This document shows positions 5,484-13,532 of a DNA stretch of 36,672 nucleotides, one piece after another (position 1 is the stretch's first letter; each line of letters opens with the position of its first letter). The notes beneath the pieces are model-generated. The model did not search any database. It was not told the origin of the DNA and saw only the letters and a list, made by a program, of their open reading frames with translations. The translations under genes were made by a program, and so were the position numbers. The DNA comes from a virus, in the IMG/VR virus record IMGVR_UViG_3300005663_000023, positions 1-36,672 of that record; one strand, written 5' to 3'.

Positions 5484-6967
5484 CCCTCTCTCTCGCCGAG
5501 AAGAAGCGCGCCGCCCAGCTCATGGCGCAGCTCGAGCGCCACAAGCAGACGAACCCGCTCGCGCACGCCGACCTCTGGGACAACCCCGCGCCGCAGACGT
5601 CGCAGCGCAGGTGCGTCGAGGTGCTCGGGCAGCAGGTGAGCAGCGAGGGGTTCAGGCCCGGACTGCCTGACGTCGTCTGCATCCTCGGCGGCAACGGTAG
5701 CGGCAAGAGCGAGGTCCTCTTGCAGACCGCGGTGGCTGTCGCGCTCGGCCGGCACCACAAAGATGCGGTCAGGTGGGCCAAGCGCAACGGGTTCCCGCTC
5801 GACCGGCTGCCAGAGGGTCAGGGACGCGTCATCATCTCGAGCTTGACGCACGTGGACAGTCGGAAGATCGTGAGGCCGAAGGCTGACCGCTACGCCCCAC
5901 CGCGGTCGAAGTGGCGGCAGCGATGGGCCGACAATGAGGCAGAACTCCGCATGCCGGGCTCCGATGGCGTGACGGGGATCATCGTCTTCAAAGCGAATCG
6001 ACAGGGGCGCGAGGCCTTCCAGGGCGATTGGGCCCATATGTACGGCTACGACGAGGAGCACAGCGAGGACGTTTGGAAGGAGACGCAGCACCGCCACAGC
6101 CGGCCAGAGTGCGAGGGTATCGGCTTCCACATGCTGTCGATGACCCCGCTCAAGGGCGTCACGTGGGTGGCTCGCAAGTTCCTCCCGGAGCACGCACTCA
6201 CCAAAGACGACGGGCCCGGCGAGCTCCGCGTGTCGGTGCACTGGCTGCACACCGCGGACAGCCCGCACGCGACCGAAGACAACCTCCGTGCGCTGCGCAG
6301 CTACGGCACGCACGAGCGGGAGGCCAGATCGAAGGGCGCTATCGTCGCGCTCGAGGGTCGCGTTTTCGAAGAGTTCCAGCGTCACACCCACGTCGTGCCC
6401 TCGTTCCTCCCGCCGCCGCACTGGGTACGCATGCAGTGGATCGATTGGGGCACTGCGAACCCTGCCGCGCTGTACCACGCAGCGATCGACCCGAAGGACC
6501 GCGTCATCCACGTGTATCGGGAGCGGTACCTGGCACAGCACACGCCGAAGCAACACGCCGAGGCGACGATCGACGTAGAGGCGACAGAGCGCGGGCGCCT
6601 CAAGGCCAAGTACCCGCAGGCGAAGATCCCCGACGAACTCGTGCCGTACCGCGTGGCCGACCCCGAGGACCTCGGCGCACGGCAGACGTGGGCCATGCAC
6701 CACGGGCTTGTGACCATCCCGGCAGACAAGGCTGTGCGTGAGGGCATCAACGACGTGAAGGATGTGCTGCGCCTCGACGCGATGGGGCGACCGCACCTCG
6801 TGGTGCATGACTGTTGCGTGCACATGATCAGCGAGTTCGGGCAGTACGTGTGGCAAGAGAAGAACAGCGCGACGCGGGATGATCCTGACATGCCGCGGAA
6901 GAAGAACGATCACGCGATGGACGCGGTAAGATACGGCGTGCGTCGGGCGAAGCAGCTTGGGCTGTGA
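5447..6967 (+). CDS. terL: Terminase large subunit
   Basis: This 506-aa protein is the packaging ATPase and nuclease that pumps DNA into the prohead. Walker A is GGNGSGKS (81-88), Walker B is MYGYDEE (198-204) and the coupling segment is SMTP (about 231-234). The C-terminal RNase H-like nuclease begins at WIDWG (331-335, Asp333), has further acidic residues around 405-408, and ends with KKNDHAMDAVRYG (485-497, Asp488/Asp492). The start is GTG 5447 behind GGGGTAG. Length and order of motifs are normal for the family. Confidence 0.95.
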   Translation: MPVQGPATALRVTLSLAEKKRAAQLMAQLERHKQTNPLAHADLWDNPAPQTSQRRCVEVLGQQVSSEGFRPGLPDVVCILGGNGSGKSEVLLQTAVAVALGRHHKDAVRWAKRNGFPLDRLPEGQGRVIISSLTHVDSRKIVRPKADRYAPPRSKWRQRWADNEAELRMPGSDGVTGIIVFKANRQGREAFQGDWAHMYGYDEEHSEDVWKETQHRHSRPECEGIGFHMLSMTPLKGVTWVARKFLPEHALTKDDGPGELRVSVHWLHTADSPHATEDNLRALRSYGTHEREARSKGAIVALEGRVFEEFQRHTHVVPSFLPPPHWVRMQWIDWGTANPAALYHAAIDPKDRVIHVYRERYLAQHTPKQHAEATIDVEATERGRLKAKYPQAKIPDELVPYRVADPEDLGARQTWAMHHGLVTIPADKAVREGINDVKDVLRLDAMGRPHLVVHDCCVHMISEFGQYVWQEKNSATRDDPDMPRKKNDHAMDAVRYGVRRAKQLGL

Positions 6968-6976
6968 GGGGGAACG

Positions 6977-7192
6977 GTGGCTGACAGGACAGACCAAAAC
7001 CCATACGCGTGTGGCGACGGTGCCTGCGTGCTTCTTGTGCCAGGTGCCCCGGTGGGGATGCACACCAACGGAGGGTGCCGTTGCATTGTCGCCATCATGC
7101 ACCCGAGTACTCGGGTCAGGCTGCGCCAGGGCATCCTATGGCTGGCTGTGCAGGTTGGGGATTCACTCAAGGAGGACGCATGCGAGGAATGA
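6977..7192 (+). CDS. Small conserved phage protein with TNGGCRC motif (71 aa)
   Basis: The GTG start at 6977 follows GGGGGAACG. The sequence NPYACGDGACVLLVPGAP followed by GMHTNGGCRC is a pattern I recognise from small uncharacterised proteins in other tailed phages. Cys residues C12, C17, C34 and C36 suggest metal binding or a disulphide-linked fold. No function is established. It lies between terminase and portal and overlaps the next gene by 13 bases. Confidence 0.7.
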   Translation: MADRTDQNPYACGDGACVLLVPGAPVGMHTNGGCRCIVAIMHPSTRVRLRQGILWLAVQVGDSLKEDACEE

Positions 7193-7506
7193 TCAAGGTC
7201 GTGCAGAAGTGGTCACGCACCATCGACGGCACCACCCGCACCCGCGGACGCGTGTCGTTCCCGGAACACGGGGTGGTGGTGCATGTGATCGAGGATGGGC
7301 ACCTGGTGCACCTGCATTGCAAGCGGGGCATTCGGGAGCACAAGGAGACGATCGACCTCGAGGGCCTCGACGCCGACAAGGCTGGCGAACTCGTCGTGAA
7401 GCACGCGGAGGAGGCTGTGCGTGACCTGCTGACGCGTCCGCGTCAGCAGATGTCGGCTGTGGTTGCGCTGGGCGTTGACGACGTGACGCCGATCACGAGG
7501 GGGTGA
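7180..7506 (+). CDS. Hypothetical protein (108 aa)
   Basis: The start ATG 7180 sits behind a strong AAGGAGG site; an apparent longer frame from 7009 is discarded. The protein is beta-rich at the N terminus (TRTRGRVSFPEHGVVVHVIE, then HLVHLHCKRG) and helical at the C terminus (DADKAGELVVKHAEEAVRDL). No family is recognised. It overlaps the 6977 gene, so the two are probably coupled, and it ends about 70 bases before the portal gene. Confidence 0.75.
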   Translation: MRGMIKVVQKWSRTIDGTTRTRGRVSFPEHGVVVHVIEDGHLVHLHCKRGIREHKETIDLEGLDADKAGELVVKHAEEAVRDLLTRPRQQMSAVVALGVDDVTPITRG

Positions 7507-7562
7507 GAGCGGCGGGGCGGGGTGTGCGACGAGCTCTGACACGCGCGGGCTTTCGCCTGCCG

Positions 7563-7571
7563 TGCTAACGT
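7563..7571 (+). promoter_or_regulatory. Extended -10 (TGCTAACGT) immediately upstream of portal
   Basis: TGC plus TAACGT (7566-7571) matches the TGCTANNNT pattern also seen before HNH gene 1, the 36315 gene and the 23828 gene. Only six bases separate it from ATG 7578 and no Shine-Dalgarno site is present, so the transcript is predicted to be leaderless. A weak hairpin (GCGGGC with GCCTGC, about 7546-7561) precedes it. Confidence 0.5.
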
Positions 7572-7577
7572 CACGAC

Positions 7578-9788
7578 ATGCCCGACCGATCACCGTCTCT
7601 ATGGTTGCGCGTCGCTCGCGCGCTGCGCCTCGTCTCGGAGCCCGAGGAAGCGACCTTCGTTGCGGGGGCCGACTTCATCGAGGGCGTCACTGCGGCGTCG
7701 AGCTTCCCCGTCAAGAACAGCATGAGCGCCGTTGCGGCGTTCCCCTGGATCCAGGCGTGCGTGCGCGCGAAGTTCGAAGACGTGAGCAAGCTGCCAGTGA
7801 AGATGCTTGGGGGCGATGGGCAGCCGCTCGAGTCGCACCCGTGGCTCGACCTCGTTGCGCAGCCTGCGAGCCGCACCAACTGGCTCCCGTACATCCGTCA
7901 GCTCATCCTGGACCTCGAGCTCACCGGCAACTATGCCGCGCTCGTCGCCGGCGCTGGCAGTGGCTCCGAGAGCCTGCTCCGACTGCACCCCGAGAAAGTC
8001 GAGCCGATGCCCACAACGAACGGGCAGATCGACTTCTTCTGCTACGACAGCGATGCGCGGTACGAATGGGAAGACGTGCTCCACATCGCGGACCCGTCGT
8101 GGGAGAGCGACATCAGGACGCTCATCGGTGAGGGCAAGATCCGCGCGCTGACCCGAGGCCTTGAGAGCGAGCTCGCCGCGGAGAAGATGGCCGCGAACGC
8201 TGCGGCACGCGGGCGGGTGGAGTTCATTGTGAGCCCCGCGACGGCTGGCCCCGCGTCCTTGGGGATCATGACACCGGAGGTCATCAAAAAGCTACGGGAG
8301 AAGTGGCGGCAGGTCTGGAATCAGGGTTTCGGCGTGCTGTTCTCTGGCTGGGGCCTTGAGATCACGCCCATCAGCATGACGCCCCGCGACGTCGAATTCA
8401 TTGCGAACTCCGAACGCCTGCGCAAGCAGATCTTCGCACTGTTCAGCGTGCCGCCCGCTCGCCTGGGCCTCGAGACCGCGAACTACGCGACCGCACAGCA
8501 GCAGATGAAAGCCTACTGGGAAGCGCTCGAAGGCCGACTGGCGCTCATTGCAGACGCGTTCACGGTCGTCGCACGCCGCATCGGCACCGACAAGGGCGTC
8601 AAGGTCTTCTTCGACCTGTCGGGAGTCGACGCGTTGCAGGAGTCCCGCACCGCGAGGCTCGATCGTGTAGGCGCCATCGTGAGGCTCGGCCTGCCACTGA
8701 CAGCGGCCTTGCGGTCAGAGGGCTTTGTGGGCCTACAGGCGGCAGCGGCGGACCTGGTCGACCTGGCCGACACCACGCAGGCCTTGAACGGCGCTCAGGT
8801 CCAGGCCGCCGTGCAGATTGTGCAGCTCGTTCCTCTCGGCCTGCTCACGCGTGCGATGGCTAAGGCCATGCTGATCCAGTTCTTCCGGTTGTCGGATGAG
8901 GCCGCAGAGGCGATCCTTGCCGACGTCGAGAGCATCTCGGCGCCGGATGAGCCCGTGGCCCTTGCCGAGCCAGCCGAGCGACAACTCAAGTCCGGCGTGG
9001 GTCGAGCCATCGCGTGGCAGCAGTTCATCGCGCGGACACACAACCCCGTTGAGGCCCGACTACGCCGCGCGATCAAGGCGTTCCTGCGAGCAGCCGCGAA
9101 CAGATACGCCGCGCGCGCTCGCGCCGTTCTTGGCGAACTGCGGCGCGGCAACCCGTCGACCATCACGCGTCAGGGACTCACCGACGAGGCGCTCGCGCAG
9201 ATCCTCGATGAGTCCGGAGAAGTCCGGCGGCTGATCGAGACCATGGAACCCGAGCACCGGGCGGCCATCCGCAAGGCGTTCGGCGATACACTCGGTCTTG
9301 TCGATGTGTCGTTGCCATGGGACGCATCGCTATCGGCTCACGAGCAGCTCGCCCGCACTCTGGCTGCGCAGATGACGCCGCTCAACGAGTCAGCGGTGCG
9401 CATCGTCGTGCAACGTGGTCTTGACGCAGGCGACAGCATCGCAGCGATCGCACAGTCTATCACCGACTCAACAGCGTTCAGCCCACAGCGCGCGTTCCGT
9501 GTCGCACGCACAGAGGCCACTAGGTCGGTGTCAGCCGGCACTGACCAGGCCTATACGCAGATCGAAGCCGATCCAGAGCTCGACATAGAGATCCGGAAGC
9601 AGTGGCTATCGGCGCGCGATGGCTCCGTGCGCGACACCCACCGTGGACTGGACGGTCAAGAGGTGCCCGCGGGCGCTGTATTCACGACGTCGAAGGGCGA
9701 CACTGCCACGTCACCGGGTCACTTCGGTGTAGCCTCGGAAGACATCAATTGCCGATGTACCACGATCCCCATCGTCGTCGGCGGCTAG
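7578..9788 (+). CDS. Portal protein fused to MuF-like head morphogenesis domain
   Basis: This 736-aa protein combines two head proteins that many phages encode separately. Residues about 20-430 match HK97-type portals: AVAAFPWIQACVRAKFEDVS, NYAALVAGAG, and the wing/stem segment SERLRKQIFALFSVPPARLG. Residues about 470-736 match MuF/SPP1 gp7-type minor head proteins: FRVARTEATRSVSAGTDQAY (about 638-657), KQWLSARDGSVRDTHRGLDG and the terminal DINCRCTTIPIV. The portal forms the dodecameric DNA entry ring; the MuF part is usually internal and can be co-injected. There is no frameshift at the joint, so it is a real fusion. No ribosome site is visible; see the promoter at 7563. Confidence 0.92.
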   Translation: MPDRSPSLWLRVARALRLVSEPEEATFVAGADFIEGVTAASSFPVKNSMSAVAAFPWIQACVRAKFEDVSKLPVKMLGGDGQPLESHPWLDLVAQPASRTNWLPYIRQLILDLELTGNYAALVAGAGSGSESLLRLHPEKVEPMPTTNGQIDFFCYDSDARYEWEDVLHIADPSWESDIRTLIGEGKIRALTRGLESELAAEKMAANAAARGRVEFIVSPATAGPASLGIMTPEVIKKLREKWRQVWNQGFGVLFSGWGLEITPISMTPRDVEFIANSERLRKQIFALFSVPPARLGLETANYATAQQQMKAYWEALEGRLALIADAFTVVARRIGTDKGVKVFFDLSGVDALQESRTARLDRVGAIVRLGLPLTAALRSEGFVGLQAAAADLVDLADTTQALNGAQVQAAVQIVQLVPLGLLTRAMAKAMLIQFFRLSDEAAEAILADVESISAPDEPVALAEPAERQLKSGVGRAIAWQQFIARTHNPVEARLRRAIKAFLRAAANRYAARARAVLGELRRGNPSTITRQGLTDEALAQILDESGEVRRLIETMEPEHRAAIRKAFGDTLGLVDVSLPWDASLSAHEQLARTLAAQMTPLNESAVRIVVQRGLDAGDSIAAIAQSITDSTAFSPQRAFRVARTEATRSVSAGTDQAYTQIEADPELDIEIRKQWLSARDGSVRDTHRGLDGQEVPAGAVFTTSKGDTATSPGHFGVASEDINCRCTTIPIVVGG

Positions 9789-9796
9789 GAGTTCAC

Positions 9797-10573
9797 ATGA
9801 AGACCCACCGATGCGTAGCGCGCGCCCTCTTCACCAAGCAGCAGGAGGACGGGTCACACCTCACGACGTTCATTGGCAGCACCGCGGCTGTGGATAGGGC
9901 CGACGATATCGTGGATCAGAAGTCGTGGAAGCTCGCCGAATTCAGGGCTAACCCCGTCATTTTGCAGGGGCACAACCCTGGGAAACCGGTTGTGGGCAAG
10001 GCTGTGAATGTCGAGGTTCGCGAGCACGACGGGCAAGAGTCGCTGATGTTCGACGTGAAGTTTGACGACCACGAAGACAATCCTGACGGGCAGCGCATCG
10101 CCCGCCAGGTGCGCGAGGGGTTCTTGTCCGCTGTCTCCGTTGGCTTCCGATCCGATGACGTTGTGTCGCGTCGCTCGCTTCACGACGACGACGAGCGCAA
10201 GGGTGAGCATGGGGTGCTCTTCCGCGAGAACACGCTATTCGAGCTCTCCGTGGTCGCGATCCCGATGAACCAGGAGGCCCTCGCGGTATCGCGCGGCCTG
10301 AAGAACGCCGAGCAGGCTGCCGACGATGCCCGGGTCAAGGCCTCGCTCATCCGGCTCATCGAGTCTGGCGATCCGGATGTTGCGCGCGCCGTGGAAGCTG
10401 TGCGGCTCGCTGCACCGGCCATCGATACAGACGACGCGCTGCCGTGGATGCAGGACGTCGACCTCGGTCAGCGCGTGCGCGACGCGCAAGCGAAGGCCGA
10501 CAAGGCTCTGACGTGGTTGCAAGACGATGACGACACCGACACCGACACCGACGGCGTTCCCTGGCTCAACTAG
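9797..10573 (+). CDS. HK97-family prohead protease
   Basis: This 258-aa serine protease (family S78) matures the capsid by cleaving the delta/scaffold part of the capsid protein. Family segments visible are TTFIGSTAAVDRADDIVD, VILQGHNPGKPVVGKA with probable catalytic His59, FLSAVSVGFR with probable nucleophile Ser114, and LFELSVVAIPMNQEA with the conserved Glu149. The C-terminal third is helical, then ends in an Asp-Thr repeat (DTDTDTD) encoded by three GACACC units. Start ATG 9797 is chosen because the protease homology begins there; the frame before it lies inside the portal gene. Confidence 0.92.
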   Translation: MKTHRCVARALFTKQQEDGSHLTTFIGSTAAVDRADDIVDQKSWKLAEFRANPVILQGHNPGKPVVGKAVNVEVREHDGQESLMFDVKFDDHEDNPDGQRIARQVREGFLSAVSVGFRSDDVVSRRSLHDDDERKGEHGVLFRENTLFELSVVAIPMNQEALAVSRGLKNAEQAADDARVKASLIRLIESGDPDVARAVEAVRLAAPAIDTDDALPWMQDVDLGQRVRDAQAKADKALTWLQDDDDTDTDTDGVPWLN

Positions 10574-10637
10574 GTTCCCCGAGATGCGTAGCCGCGGGCC
10601 TGCGTTTCTTTCCCTCCCCAAGTCCGCACCCCTGAGT

Positions 10638-10664
10638 CCCTCGATCCCGTTGTGGGATCGGGGG
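10638..10664 (+). terminator. Strong hairpin upstream of the capsid promoter
   Basis: CGATCCC (10642-10648) pairs with GGGATCG (10654-10660) around the loop GTTGT, extended by a further CCC/GGG after one mismatch. It is not followed by a T-run, so it is either a Rho-dependent or weak terminator or an insulator. It sits between the protease gene and the consensus-like promoter of the major capsid gene. Confidence 0.55.
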
Positions 10665-10672
10665 CCTCTACG

Positions 10673-10701
10673 TTGACAACGACCGCGTAGACGGGTAGCG
10701 T
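10673..10701 (+). promoter_or_regulatory. Sigma70-like promoter of the major capsid gene
   Basis: A consensus -35, TTGACA (10673-10678), and TAGCGT (10696-10701) are spaced by exactly 17 bases. The predicted start (about 10708) leaves a short leader containing AAAGGA before ATG 10727. This is the best -35 in the window and fits the need for abundant capsid protein. Confidence 0.7.
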
Positions 10702-10726
10702 TCACGCGGGGAACAAAGGATTCATC

Positions 10727-12259
10727 ATGCCTTACGACGACATTCCGGTTGACCTGTCTACCGCCAAGGCGGCCACGGAGACCGTCGAGAAGATCACCGC
10801 GACGATCAAGGGCCTGCATGAGAGCGGAGCCACGAAGTCGGAGGTCAATGCTGCCGTCGAGAAGGTCGCGGGCGAATTCAAGGCCTCGCTGAAGACCATC
10901 AACGAGCGTTTCGCGCACGTCAACAAGCCTACCGAGAACTTCGGCGCCGATGTGGAGGTCAGTCGCTACCTGCCGCATGAGGGTGATGAGGTCGAGCTCG
11001 CGACCAGGGGCACCTACGCGAAGAACAGCGAAGGCGCGGTGCAGCTGTACACTCGCCACTTCGCCGACGGAGGCCATGCGCCAGGCCTTCTCGACGACGC
11101 CCCACGCACCGAATGGCAAGCCGAATTGCAGGGCCTCGCATCGAAGCGGTCGCTGGTGCGCTCGTGCCAGAAGGACCCCAGCACCCCCGGACTCGATCGG
11201 CAGATCGCCCGCCACATGCGCGTCGCCCCGCCATCCATTCGCCGCATCTTCGCTGACCAGGCGGGCATCGGCGCCGAGTGGATTGCCGACACCTTCTCGA
11301 GCACGCTCGAGCGCGATGTGTTTGCGCCCCGCCCCATCCCGGCCCTGTTCCGGGAGATCGTGGTCCCGCCTGGCGGACAGTTCCGCATGCCGTACCGCGT
11401 TGGCGGGCTCACTCCGTACATCGGCGCAGCGCCCACCGCAGACGACCCCGCGCAGTTCCGCAAGACGTCGCTGACCACTGACGAGCGCACGACCGACCCC
11501 GTCAAGTTCGTGGTCAACGTTCAGATCGACGAGGACGCGAGCGAGGACAGCCTGATCGCGGTTGAGCCCGAACTCCGGTTCGCCATCTCGCAGGCCTTCG
11601 CGGACTCGCAGGAAGACACCATCCTCAATGGCGACCTCGCGGGAACGCGCGATCTGCTCGCCAACTGGAACCCGCGTAACCGCTGGGATGCTGCGGGCCT
11701 CGGCGTCACCGCCGATCACCGCCGCGCCTACGATGGCCTGCGTGAGGTCGCGCTCGACGCAGCACAGGCGAACAACTCGGCAGACCGGAGCGGCGCCATC
11801 ACCGCCACCGGCCTGCGTGAGGACATCAAGACCCTGACCGCCGCCCACTGGCTCAACGGCCAGACTGGCATCGCCATTCTCCCCACGCCCGAGTACTACC
11901 TTGGCACGATGCTGGGATTTGCAGAGGTCATCACGGTTGACGTGGCCGGCCCCCTCGCCACCTTCCAGACCGGTCAGCTTGCCAGCGCATGGGGCTACCC
12001 GATCCATGTGTCCGAGTTCATGACCGCGGACCTCAACGCCTCGGGCGTGTTCGACAACGTGACGACCAACCTCGGAGGCATGATCATCGTCTCGACCAGC
12101 CGGTTCCGCCGGTTCCGTCGCCGGGGACAGCGCATCCGCCTCCAGACCGACATCACGCGCGGCGTGGTGAACATGGTCGCTGACGGCCGCTGGGACTTCA
12201 AGAAGATCAGCCCGCTGACCGAGACGAACGTCCGCTACGCCTTCAACCTCCCGACCTAG
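10727..12259 (+). CDS. Major capsid protein, HK97 fold with N-terminal delta domain
   Basis: This 510-aa protein forms the icosahedral shell. Residues about 10-70 are a coiled-coil-like scaffold (delta) segment (TAKAATETVEKITATIKGLH, then AAVEKVAGEFKASLKTINER) that the neighbouring protease would remove. Residues about 180-510 match the HK97 capsid fold: GAEWIADTFSSTLERDVF, SQAFADSQEDTILNG (E-loop/spine region), ILPTPEYYLGTM, and near the end VSTSRFRRFRRRGQRIRLQT and RWDFKKISP. Its own promoter (10673) and a flanking UUCG hairpin suggest high and separately controlled expression. Confidence 0.93.
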   Translation: MPYDDIPVDLSTAKAATETVEKITATIKGLHESGATKSEVNAAVEKVAGEFKASLKTINERFAHVNKPTENFGADVEVSRYLPHEGDEVELATRGTYAKNSEGAVQLYTRHFADGGHAPGLLDDAPRTEWQAELQGLASKRSLVRSCQKDPSTPGLDRQIARHMRVAPPSIRRIFADQAGIGAEWIADTFSSTLERDVFAPRPIPALFREIVVPPGGQFRMPYRVGGLTPYIGAAPTADDPAQFRKTSLTTDERTTDPVKFVVNVQIDEDASEDSLIAVEPELRFAISQAFADSQEDTILNGDLAGTRDLLANWNPRNRWDAAGLGVTADHRRAYDGLREVALDAAQANNSADRSGAITATGLREDIKTLTAAHWLNGQTGIAILPTPEYYLGTMLGFAEVITVDVAGPLATFQTGQLASAWGYPIHVSEFMTADLNASGVFDNVTTNLGGMIIVSTSRFRRFRRRGQRIRLQTDITRGVVNMVADGRWDFKKISPLTETNVRYAFNLPT

Positions 12260-12265
12260 TGACGG

Positions 12266-12281
12266 CGGGCCTTCGGGCCCG
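12266..12281 (+). terminator. UUCG-tetraloop hairpin after the capsid gene
   Basis: CGGGCC (12266-12271), loop TTCG, and GGCCCG (12276-12281) make a very stable cUUCGg hairpin just after the capsid stop codon. It is followed by a moderately T-rich stretch (TTCTATCTT), so partial termination or 3'-end protection of the capsid message is likely. Downstream genes have no obvious separate promoter, so readthrough must occur. Confidence 0.65.
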
Positions 12282-12310
12282 TAGCCGCCCGCTTCTATCT
12301 TGGAGTTCTC

Positions 12311-12694
12311 ATGCCCTCCCCAGTTTTCACCGTCGTGGAGTGCCCTTTTACCGAGGCCGCTGGCGTCGACGAGGTCAAGAGCCGAGTCGTCACCGTGCCC
12401 GGTACGCACCGCGTGGTCAAGGTCTTCGTCGTAGACAATGACGGCATTACACTCGACGCTTCGGACTTCACCGTCCTATCCGTCGAGACCGCTGCCGCAG
12501 TCGAGATCGCCACTTTCAGCACGGTCGCTACCACGCTGGTCGCCAAGACTCCGGTTGACGTGGCGCTCACTGGCACCCCGATCGCACTGGAGTTCGATCA
12601 GGGAGACTCGATCGTGTTTCTGAAGACCGACACCGGCGCCACGGGCGTCGCAGTCGAGGGCTCGATCGCCGTGCTGCTCGAGCAGGTGCGATAG
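12311..12694 (+). CDS. Putative capsid-associated (decoration-type) protein
   Basis: This 127-aa beta-rich protein (MPSPVFTVVECPFTEAAGV, then HRVVKVFVVDNDGITL) lacks signal or membrane segments. Alternating Val/Thr strands are typical of small virion components, and the position directly after the capsid gene is where head decoration or cement proteins often lie. No sequence family is recognised, so the role is inferred from position. Start ATG 12311 has TTGGAG upstream. It could equally be an internal head protein. Confidence 0.7.
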   Translation: MPSPVFTVVECPFTEAAGVDEVKSRVVTVPGTHRVVKVFVVDNDGITLDASDFTVLSVETAAAVEIATFSTVATTLVAKTPVDVALTGTPIALEFDQGDSIVFLKTDTGATGVAVEGSIAVLLEQVR

Positions 12695-12695
12695 C

Positions 12696-12923
12696 ATGCC
12701 GAATCCGTCAACTGTGCTCGTTGTGAACACCATGGACCGCACCTACAGGGGTCGGCACTGTGGTAACGAGTGCGACGACGGGATCGACCCAGGCGAAACG
12801 GCTGAGGTCTCCGAAGAGGCCGCGGCCTACCTCGTTGCAACCCACGGCTTCGCTCGCGTCGTGAAGCCGACCCCCAAGAAGCGAACGCGCCAGCGCTCGA
12901 CCCGGGGCGCATCCCCGGAGTAG
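12696..12923 (+). CDS. Small virion-region protein (75 aa)
   Basis: The segment DPGETAEVSEEAAAYLVATH resembles the GE-V-(S/P)E-A-A-L-V pattern found in small proteins encoded between the capsid and head-tail connector genes of many phages. The first half has a Cys pair (HCGNECDDG) and the C terminus is a basic tail (TPKKRTRQRSTRG). It starts one base after the upstream stop. Function unknown; a head-tail interface or head-fibre role is possible. Confidence 0.7.
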   Translation: MPNPSTVLVVNTMDRTYRGRHCGNECDDGIDPGETAEVSEEAAAYLVATHGFARVVKPTPKKRTRQRSTRGASPE

Positions 12924-12926
12924 CCT

Positions 12927-13532
12927 GTGCCCCTTCTCACGACAGCAGAGGCGAAAGTGTACCTGACGGAGGTCACCGACTCGTCGACTACTCAGGATGC
13001 TCGTATTGATGCCCTGGTCCTTGCTGCTGATGACCTGTTGGCTCGCGCGCTCGGTTATCCCGAGAACGATTCGAACACGCGCACGCTGGACAGCGCGACG
13101 TACACCGAGTTCCTCGACGGACCCAGCGAGACGGACAGGCGTTCGCTGCTGCTTGCGGTGTCGCCGGTGACGTCCATCACGTCGATCCACGACTCACCCA
13201 CCTGGGCGTACGACGCAGGCGATCTGGTGGACGCGACGGACTACCTCTCCGTCCGTGACGGCTGGGTGCATCTGACGCCGACGGGTACGCACGCATGGAG
13301 CAAGCAACTGCGGGTGCTCCAGGTGATCTACGTGGCCGGTGAGGCGCTCGACGACGGCGAAAAGGAAGCAGTGGGGCAGTTCGTCGCGCACCTCTTCCGC
13401 CTACCCAAGCGTCAGGGGCGACAGTCGACGAGCCAGAAAGGCCACACCGCGAGCTTCCGCGTCGAGGACATCCCCGCGCACGTGCTGCGCCAGCTGACCC
13501 ACCGCGCGAACCCGGCGGTCATCATTGGCTGA
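12927..13532 (+). CDS. Head-tail connector (adaptor) protein, gp6-like
   Basis: This 201-aa protein fits the HK97 gp6/SPP1 gp15 adaptor type: an N-terminal helical half (LTTAEAKVYLTEVTDSSTTQ, then RIDALVLAADDLLARALGYP), a beta section with SLLLAVSPVTSITSI (the common L-PV-(S/T)-I motif), and a C-terminal helix (KEAVGQFVAHLFRLPKRQG). These form a ring under the portal. Start GTG 12927 follows CCCCGGAG. It overlaps the next gene by 8 bases. Confidence 0.8.
   Translation: MPLLTTAEAKVYLTEVTDSSTTQDARIDALVLAADDLLARALGYPENDSNTRTLDSATYTEFLDGPSETDRRSLLLAVSPVTSITSIHDSPTWAYDAGDLVDATDYLSVRDGWVHLTPTGTHAWSKQLRVLQVIYVAGEALDDGEKEAVGQFVAHLFRLPKRQGRQSTSQKGHTASFRVEDIPAHVLRQLTHRANPAVIIG

Noticed and set aside
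5357-7102. 581-aa open frame opposite the large terminase
   Set aside because: An antisense shadow of a well-supported terminase; no start context or known motif.
10235-12409. 724-aa open frame opposite protease and capsid genes
   Set aside because: An antisense shadow: composition (Gly, Arg, Val, His) follows codon-position GC bias, no domain is visible, and it spans a promoter and two terminators.
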